Positions 14,480 through 17,649 of a stretch of DNA of 17,649 bases are shown here, piece after piece (within the stretch, counting starts at the first letter, position 1; each line of letters starts with the position of its first letter). The notes under the pieces were generated by a model. It was not told the origin of the DNA. It saw only the letters and a list, made by a program, of their open reading frames with translations, and did no database searches. Location: the NCBI GenBank assembly GCA_034430615.1, contig DAOUEJ010000005.1, positions 1-17,649 of the forward strand, read 5' to 3'. This DNA is from E44-bin32 sp034430615 (GTDB taxonomy: Bacteria; Chloroflexota; Anaerolineae; Anaerolineales; E44-bin32). Position numbers and translations under genes: made by a program.

Positions 14480-14827
14480 TCAGGTTCCCTTATCCCCCAG
14501 ATCGCTCAATTTGGTCCCCGCGGGCAGTGGCACAGGAGTCAAGACTCCTCGGCAAGCGAACAGCACAACAGACGCCCCATCCGGGATTTCTGCCTCTAGT
14601 CCTCCTACTGTATATGAAAACCGTCCGTTGATGACCACCTGAACATAGGACCTGAGTTCCTCACCTGCTGTCAGAAGGTCTGCAACATCGAATTGATCCG
14701 CAATGGCTTTCATCAGGTCTCGAAGTGTGTTCCCCCTGTAGGCGAATTCGACTTCGTTTTGCTCCACCCGTGCCCGAAAGTCGGTCGTGAATCTAAGAGT
14801 GACGCGTGTGAGATCCTCTGCGCTCAT
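14480..14827 (-). CDS. MoaD/ThiS-like beta-grasp protein without a C-terminal Gly-Gly
   Basis: The 115 residues form one ubiquitin-like domain. VTLRFTTDFRARVEQNEVEFAYRGNTLRDLMKAIADQF gives two strands and a helix, then YVQVVINGRFSYTVGGLEAEIPDGASVVLFA. INGR and the IPDGASVVLF strand match MoaD/ThiS ends (NG...L.DGD.V.l.PP..GG). The functional Gly-Gly tail that receives sulfur is missing; the tail is CRGVLTPVPLPAGTKLSDLGDKGT. It is closely similar to the second half of the next upstream gene, so the two arose by duplication. ATG 14827 has GGAG 7 nt upstream. It lies 81 bp after its paralogue. MoaD-like proteins next to AOR are thought to serve tungstopterin synthesis; this one may bind rather than carry sulfur. 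Confidence 0.8.
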   Translation of the reverse strand: MSAEDLTRVTLRFTTDFRARVEQNEVEFAYRGNTLRDLMKAIADQFDVADLLTAGEELRSYVQVVINGRFSYTVGGLEAEIPDGASVVLFACRGVLTPVPLPAGTKLSDLGDKGT

Positions 14828-14908
14828 ACCATCTCCACGGCATGGAGCGGCCCAGTGGATTGTCCTCCAAATGTAGCTTTGAAGGCATTGGGGGCTATCG
14901 TTAGCCGT

Positions 14909-15478
14909 CTAGAACGCCACAACATAAGAATGGATCAACACTACCATCGCCCCGTCAGGGATGTGAGCCCCCCAGCCTCCTGTGGTATGTGAAAAGCGCC
15001 CGTTGATAGCCACACGCACGTAAGGCTTGAGTTTATAACTTCCTGCCAGGAGCAGATCAGCGATGTCATATCGCTGCAAGACAGCTGGGATGAACTCCTT
15101 TAACGTATCCCCTTCGAACGCAAACTCTATTTGGTTCTGCCCCACCCGGGCACGAAAGTGGCTGGTGAATTTGAGGGTCACGTGGGTGAGGTCGTCCCCG
15201 CTCGAACCTCCCCCTACCGGGGGAAACACAGCTAGACTGTCATCATCGGACAGGAGCGTTTCCACACCTTCCAGGTGACGGACATCGCGGCCATTGAGCA
15301 GCACCGCCACATGTCCGGCTAAAGAACCGTCGGGATACCATATCGCCTCGCTAAGTCTCGGATAGCGCTCTACCAATACATGGAGTACATCGCCTACGGT
15401 TTGCTGGCCCGCGACGGGTATCTCTACCTCGGGTGTTCCCGCGATCTGCCGCAGAGTCGCATACAGTCTGGCTTTCAC
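14909..15478 (-). CDS. Two-domain MoaD/ThiS-like protein with internal Gly-Gly-Gly
   Basis: The 189-residue product fuses two beta-grasp domains. Residues 1-91 are a canonical MoaD: MKARLYATLRQIAG, TVGDVLHVLVERYPRL, HVAVLLNGRDV, LSDDDSLAVFPPVGGG, ending in G89-G91, where MoaD normally stops with a Gly-Gly that becomes a thiocarboxylate. Here the chain continues SSGDD into a second domain (97-189) that resembles the neighbouring gene product and ends VLIHSYVVAF without Gly-Gly. To act as a sulfur donor the first domain would need cleavage after GG; otherwise it is a scaffold. The GTG start at 15478 has AGGAAGGA upstream, and the MKARLYATLRQIAG N-terminus supports it. The site is 20 bp after a broken upstream frame ending at 15499, so the operon may have been longer. 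Confidence 0.85.
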   Translation of the reverse strand: MKARLYATLRQIAGTPEVEIPVAGQQTVGDVLHVLVERYPRLSEAIWYPDGSLAGHVAVLLNGRDVRHLEGVETLLSDDDSLAVFPPVGGGSSGDDLTHVTLKFTSHFRARVGQNQIEFAFEGDTLKEFIPAVLQRYDIADLLLAGSYKLKPYVRVAINGRFSHTTGGWGAHIPDGAMVVLIHSYVVAF

Positions 15479-15498
15479 AAATTCCTTCCTACTGGTCT

Positions 15499-15615
15499 CT
15501 AGGAATCCATCCGAACAGCCAACAGTGGCAGATCTTCGGGCCGCAGGCTCAGCAGAATGGCATGGGGGTCTGATCGGCCGCTTTTCGGGATGGTTCCCCG
15601 ATCCGGGATTCCGCG
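15499..15615 (-). pseudogene. Short open frame remnant upstream of the MoaD-like genes
   Basis: On the minus strand a frame of about 39 codons without a good start ends SDPHAILLSLRPEDLPLLAVRMDS and a TAG, only 20 nt before the GTG of the MoaD fusion. Its composition looks protein-like, and it is in a different frame from the radical SAM fragment upstream. It may be the C-terminal end of that gene after a frameshift, or of another lost gene. I cannot assign a family. Confidence 0.3.
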
Positions 15616-15637
15616 GGGCTACTTTCCGGATGCAAAT

Positions 15638-15916
15638 CTACACCCGAACGGGAGAAAACACAATCATTCCACTCTCGGCAGGCGGTCGTGTGGGAATGGC
15701 CAAGTAGGCGGCCGCGGGCTGGAGCCTCCGCAGAAAGGCGGCCAGTTCCCCCAACTGCTCGACGCCATCGTTCACGCCTGAGACAAGCATGGTTTCAATG
15801 ACCAGCACACCCGCCCGGGACAAGGCGCGTTCCAGGTATGCGAGAGTCTTCTCCACTAAGATCCGTTTGTCATTCACGTCGATAAGGAACAAAGGCACAG
15901 TTTGCTCGGATCGCAA
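15638..15916 (-). pseudogene. Radical SAM (MoaA-like) protein fragment, truncated at both ends
   Basis: The 92-residue frame contains VEKTLAYLERALSRAGVLVIETMLVSGVND and LGELAAFLRRLQPAAAYLAIPTRPPAE. This matches the back half of MoaA-like radical SAM domains (ETML..GVND ... A.FL..L.P..AY..PTRPPAE). The CxxxCxxC motif that binds the cluster and SAM, about 130 residues further N-terminal, is missing. The nominal TTG start at 15916 is not convincing. The product cannot be active. Radical SAM proteins of this kind accompany AOR genes (cofactor-modifying proteins), which suits the locus. Just beyond its broken 5' end begins the HEPN pseudogene, so a recombination junction is likely near 15900-15920. 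Confidence 0.65.
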
Positions 15917-15917
15917 G

Positions 15918-16348
15918 ATGAGCTATTAGAGACTGTTTAAACAGTATCGAATCAAAGCATACACATCCAGTGAGAAGGAGATTGAAAGCCCGCTTGAGAT
16001 TGCTGCAAGGGATCTCTCTTGACTGCGGAGAGCATGGTCGAAGTCAATCCGGATTAGTCTTATACCATCTCGTACAATGTCATGCTCCAGTCCTCGCGTG
16101 CCCTGGTGCTTCGGATAGGATACCGTCTATGGAGGCCCAATCACAATGCCATCATCATCCAATATATTCAGGAGACAATTGTTGATGAGCATCGTAAGTA
16201 TGTGGGGTTATTCGATCAAATGCGGTGAAAGCGGAACCGATTGGTTTATGACACAGCAAAGCTTGTGGCTACCAATGAATGTGTGCAGGCATTATCCTTA
16301 GCGGGTGAGTTTGTAGCAAGCCTTCATGACCTCATAACCCCGGAATAA
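15918..16348 (+). pseudogene. HEPN-domain protein (SAV_6107-like), decayed by stops and a frameshift
   Basis: From ATG 15918 the frame reads MSY, stop (15927-15929), RLFKQYRIKAYTSSEKEIES and PLEIAARDLS before TGA 16020. The frame then shifts and continues AESMVEVNPD, stop (TAG 16055-16057), SYTISYNVMLQSSRALVLRI and GYRLWRPNHNAIIIQYIQE. It goes on as HRKYVGLFDQMR, stop (TGA 16226-16228), KRNRLVYDTAKLVATNECVQ, LAGEFVASLHDLITPE, TAA. Joined, this has the order of small all-helical HEPN proteins: EIE..L..A.RDL, then a PDW-type helix start, AYN..L, GYR...H, and the conserved R-x-KRNR-x2-Y motif near the end. HEPN proteins are mostly RNases or toxin-like partners of nucleotidyltransferases. Stop codons at the W (TGG to TAG) and R (CGA to TGA) sites are single transitions. 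It is non-functional; family name is from memory of the motif pattern. Confidence 0.7.
15932..15945. repeat. Perfect 14-bp palindrome ACTGTTTAAACAGT
   Basis: The palindrome lies inside the start of the HEPN pseudogene, close to the junction with the radical SAM fragment. It could be a site for a DNA-binding protein or recombinase, or chance within an AT-rich stretch. Confidence 0.4.
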
Positions 16349-16483
16349 TCCGGCTCTTCACTTTCCCCTAGGTTTGGTTTCGTCTCTGTTTTCGATCATG
16401 GAAATAATCGACTGCGCTTATCACTCGCGCAGCTTGTGAATTGACACTATCAAACCCCGAAACATAGGGGTTGAAGAAATATC

Positions 16484-16500
16484 TTTACAATTCCTGTAAA
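16484..16500. promoter_or_regulatory. Operator-like dyad TTTACA-N5-TGTAAA
   Basis: A perfect 6-bp inverted repeat with a 5-nt centre, a common layout for dimeric repressor sites in mobile elements. It precedes the tandem palindromes and the small ORF at 16595. No cognate regulator is visible in the window. Confidence 0.35.
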
Positions 16501-16522
16501 TAGCTCTCCTCCTGGACGCCGA

Positions 16523-16560
16523 GGGACGTCCACGTCCCGCCAGTGGGACGGCCATGTCCC
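16523..16560. repeat. Two tandem palindromic units GGGACGnCCAnGTCCC
   Basis: Unit 1 (16523-16538) is GGGACGTCCACGTCCC and unit 2 (16545-16560) is GGGACGGCCATGTCCC. They match at 14 of 16 positions, both are dyads with GGGAC/GTCCC arms, and they repeat every 22 bp, about two helical turns. This could be a REP-type element or a two-site operator. Confidence 0.6.
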
Positions 16561-16594
16561 ATATACCCCCCCTCAATTTTAATACAATCAATCT

Positions 16595-16771
16595 ATGAAT
16601 TGCGATCCGAAATTGGTTACCCCGCTAATCTCAAGGGCTTCCATGCTTCCAGAATCCCAATTGACATGCCCTATCCGTCATCCCAATCGTATGTCTGGAG
16701 AAACGCTCGAGAGAGCTGATCTCAGATGTATCGAGTGTGGGTTCTTTCATGATGCTACAAACAAAAAGTGA
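16595..16771 (+). CDS. Doubtful small ORF with CxxC (possible zinc-ribbon protein)
   Basis: A 58-codon frame starts MNCDPKLVTPLISRASMLPE and has a CP pair (LTCPIRHP) and a later CIECGFFHD before TGA. The spacing of TCP and CIEC could form a zinc ribbon, a feature of small proteins on mobile elements. There is no ribosome-binding site before the ATG, and the region is otherwise decayed. It could be chance or a remnant. Confidence 0.22.
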   Translation: MNCDPKLVTPLISRASMLPESQLTCPIRHPNRMSGETLERADLRCIECGFFHDATNKK

Positions 16772-17009
16772 TTTAGCTGGGGTTCACAACGTGACTTGTC
16801 TTCGGTCCATTTTCTGGGGTCGAATCCAGACCAAACACAAAATGCCCCTCCGATTAGTTCTCAATCATAATGGCTCATTTTCTTAGAAAAAAAGAGATTC
16901 TGGGATTGATGCAAGCACAAAATAACAAACGATTAACTAGCACTTATCCGGAAGACTCTATGAAAGAATGGTGGCATACCTGCTTGGCTATCAATCACAC
17001 GAGGTTCAC

Positions 17010-17649
17010 ATGGAAAAGAGCAATGGAAACGAGAAGGCAGCCCAAGAGGGAAACAATAGCTTCTATCATGGCGGTCGTCTGACAAATTCCTCATCGTTCT
17101 TTCGAGATATTCCAGGGTCTGAATCTTCGACGCATATTGCGGGAGACTCACATGGCCGCACCCACAACGCTCTCCGGATCTTATTTTGGCTGGCAAATCT
17201 GGTGTATCTCACTCCCGATCATTTCTGTGCACTAGAGAATGAGCTCCGGCTGTCGACCATTGATGATTTAGAGCATCTGGAAAGTAACAAATATATCCAA
17301 AAACTGGTCCTTCTCGGTGGTGAAGAGAAGGATCAATTCTATGTTTACTGTCTTGATACGAAAGGCGCTCAGGAGGCTTCCAGACTCATCAACCAGAAAG
17401 TACAGAAACCTCTTAAAAACGAGCGCAATTCTATCAACCTGTACCACGATATTGCCGTAAGTGAGGCAATGGTTGGTTTGATTGCATGCCTGGGAGTAGG
17501 TCGATTGGACACCCTCCTGGTTGGTAAAAGACTCTGGAAGAGAATGGGGTTCGTTTCTCGTCGGGACGGTTACTACCCAGATGCATATCTCGGATTTTTC
17601 GTCGATGAGGAAAACCGGGTTATTCGTCATCTTTTTCTTGAAGTTGATC
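17010..17649 (+). CDS. Replication-relaxation-family protein (partial, runs off right edge)
   Basis: The frame is open from ATG 17010 to the window end (213 codons plus one base), and in-frame upstream coding stops at TAG 16938. A low-complexity start (MEKSNGNEKAAQEGN...) is followed by a winged-helix-like part, ALRILFWLANLVYLTPDHFCAL and LEHLESNKYIQKLVLLGGEEKDQFYVYCLDTKGAQEA. Then come INLYHDIAVSEAMVGLI and YYPDAYLGFFVDEENRVIRHLFLEVD. That order (winged helix, YxLxxxGxxE, LxHxxxVxE, then PDA...FxLEVD) is that of replication-relaxation proteins of plasmids and integrative elements. GAGG lies 5-6 nt before the ATG. An in-frame ATG at 16968 has a poorer site. It marks the start of a mobile element to the right. 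Family call is from the motif pattern only. Confidence 0.65.
   Translation, partial: MEKSNGNEKAAQEGNNSFYHGGRLTNSSSFFRDIPGSESSTHIAGDSHGRTHNALRILFWLANLVYLTPDHFCALENELRLSTIDDLEHLESNKYIQKLVLLGGEEKDQFYVYCLDTKGAQEASRLINQKVQKPLKNERNSINLYHDIAVSEAMVGLIACLGVGRLDTLLVGKRLWKRMGFVSRRDGYYPDAYLGFFVDEENRVIRHLFLEVD

Larger units (their letters stand above)
16349..16594. other. Intergenic AT-richer stretch with small stems
   Basis: No gene is visible. It holds short inverted repeats CTGCGC/GCGCAG (16412-16432) and AACCCC/GGGGTT (16453-16472), an operator-like dyad and a pair of tandem palindromes (listed separately). A TTGACA at 16441-16446 has no good -10 at the right distance. Confidence 0.5.

Noticed and set aside
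16800..16840. tRNA T-arm-like sequence GGGTCGAATCC with a TCTGG/CCAGA stem
   Set aside because: The loop is 8 nt rather than 7, and no acceptor, D-arm or anticodon stem can be folded upstream; not a tRNA and weak as an att site.
16870..17082. 70-codon plus-strand frame just before the replication-relaxation gene
   Set aside because: It overlaps the N-terminal coding part of the better-supported gene by 73 bp and has no domain signature or ribosome-binding site.
17268..17630. 120-codon minus-strand frame at the right end
   Set aside because: It is antisense to the replication-relaxation frame, which has a coherent domain pattern.
1..17649. CRISPR array
   Set aside because: No series of equal direct repeats with regular spacers was seen; the only repeats are hairpin elements at irregular spacing.

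Overview
The window looks like a chromosomal segment of an anaerobic bacterium, most likely a Chloroflexota (Anaerolineae-like) genome. The reasons are moderately high GC, the mix of heterodisulfide-reductase-type and tungsten aldehyde oxidoreductase-type genes with a LacI/ABC sugar operon, and dispersed CCGAG...CGAGG hairpin repeats. The taxonomic call is an inference from gene content; no marker gene is present.

Layout. (1) Positions 1-2077, minus strand: an operon read right to left, arsR - tusA-like - mvhD-like - hdrA-like, with hdrA running off the left edge. The tusA gene suggests sulfur trafficking. The MvhD-like protein has lost the cysteines that normally hold its [2Fe-2S] cluster. 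(2) 2270-2539, minus strand: a cold-shock protein gene with a textbook terminator. (3) 2540-3122: no gene; three copies of a REP-like hairpin repeat. (4) 3123-10964, plus strand: a carbohydrate operon. A sigma70-type promoter carries two perfect LacI-type palindromes 31 bp apart, followed by a lacI-family repressor, a sugar-binding lipoprotein, two ABC permeases, a GT4 glycosyltransferase and a GH13_18 (sucrose/glucosylglycerate-type) phosphorylase. No ATPase is encoded, so one must be supplied from elsewhere. A 16-bp GC-rich hairpin separates the binding protein from the permeases. (5) 10965-12330: a non-coding stretch with hairpins, including a possible three-way-junction RNA, and a wrecked IS3-family transposase. 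(6) 12382-15501: an aldehyde:ferredoxin oxidoreductase (AOR) gene with its own promoter, convergent with two minus-strand MoaD/ThiS-like beta-grasp genes. One of these is a two-domain fusion whose Gly-Gly terminus is buried internally. (7) 15638-17649: a decayed, more AT-rich region. It holds a fragment of a radical SAM gene, a HEPN-domain pseudogene with several stops and a frameshift, palindromic repeats, a doubtful small CxxC ORF, and the 5' part of a replication-relaxation-type gene that runs off the right edge. This suggests the edge of an integrated element.

How the genes work together. The sugar operon reads as import of an oligosaccharide or glycoside followed by phosphorolysis inside the cell, controlled by an autoregulated repressor; the glycosyltransferase suggests that a related solute can also be made. 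The AOR, the MoaD-like proteins and the radical SAM fragment fit a tungstopterin-enzyme locus later damaged by mobile DNA. Three protein-coding loci (hdrA at the left edge, the HEPN pseudogene, and the replication-relaxation gene at the right edge) run off an edge or are broken, so they were recovered by translating the sequence by hand.
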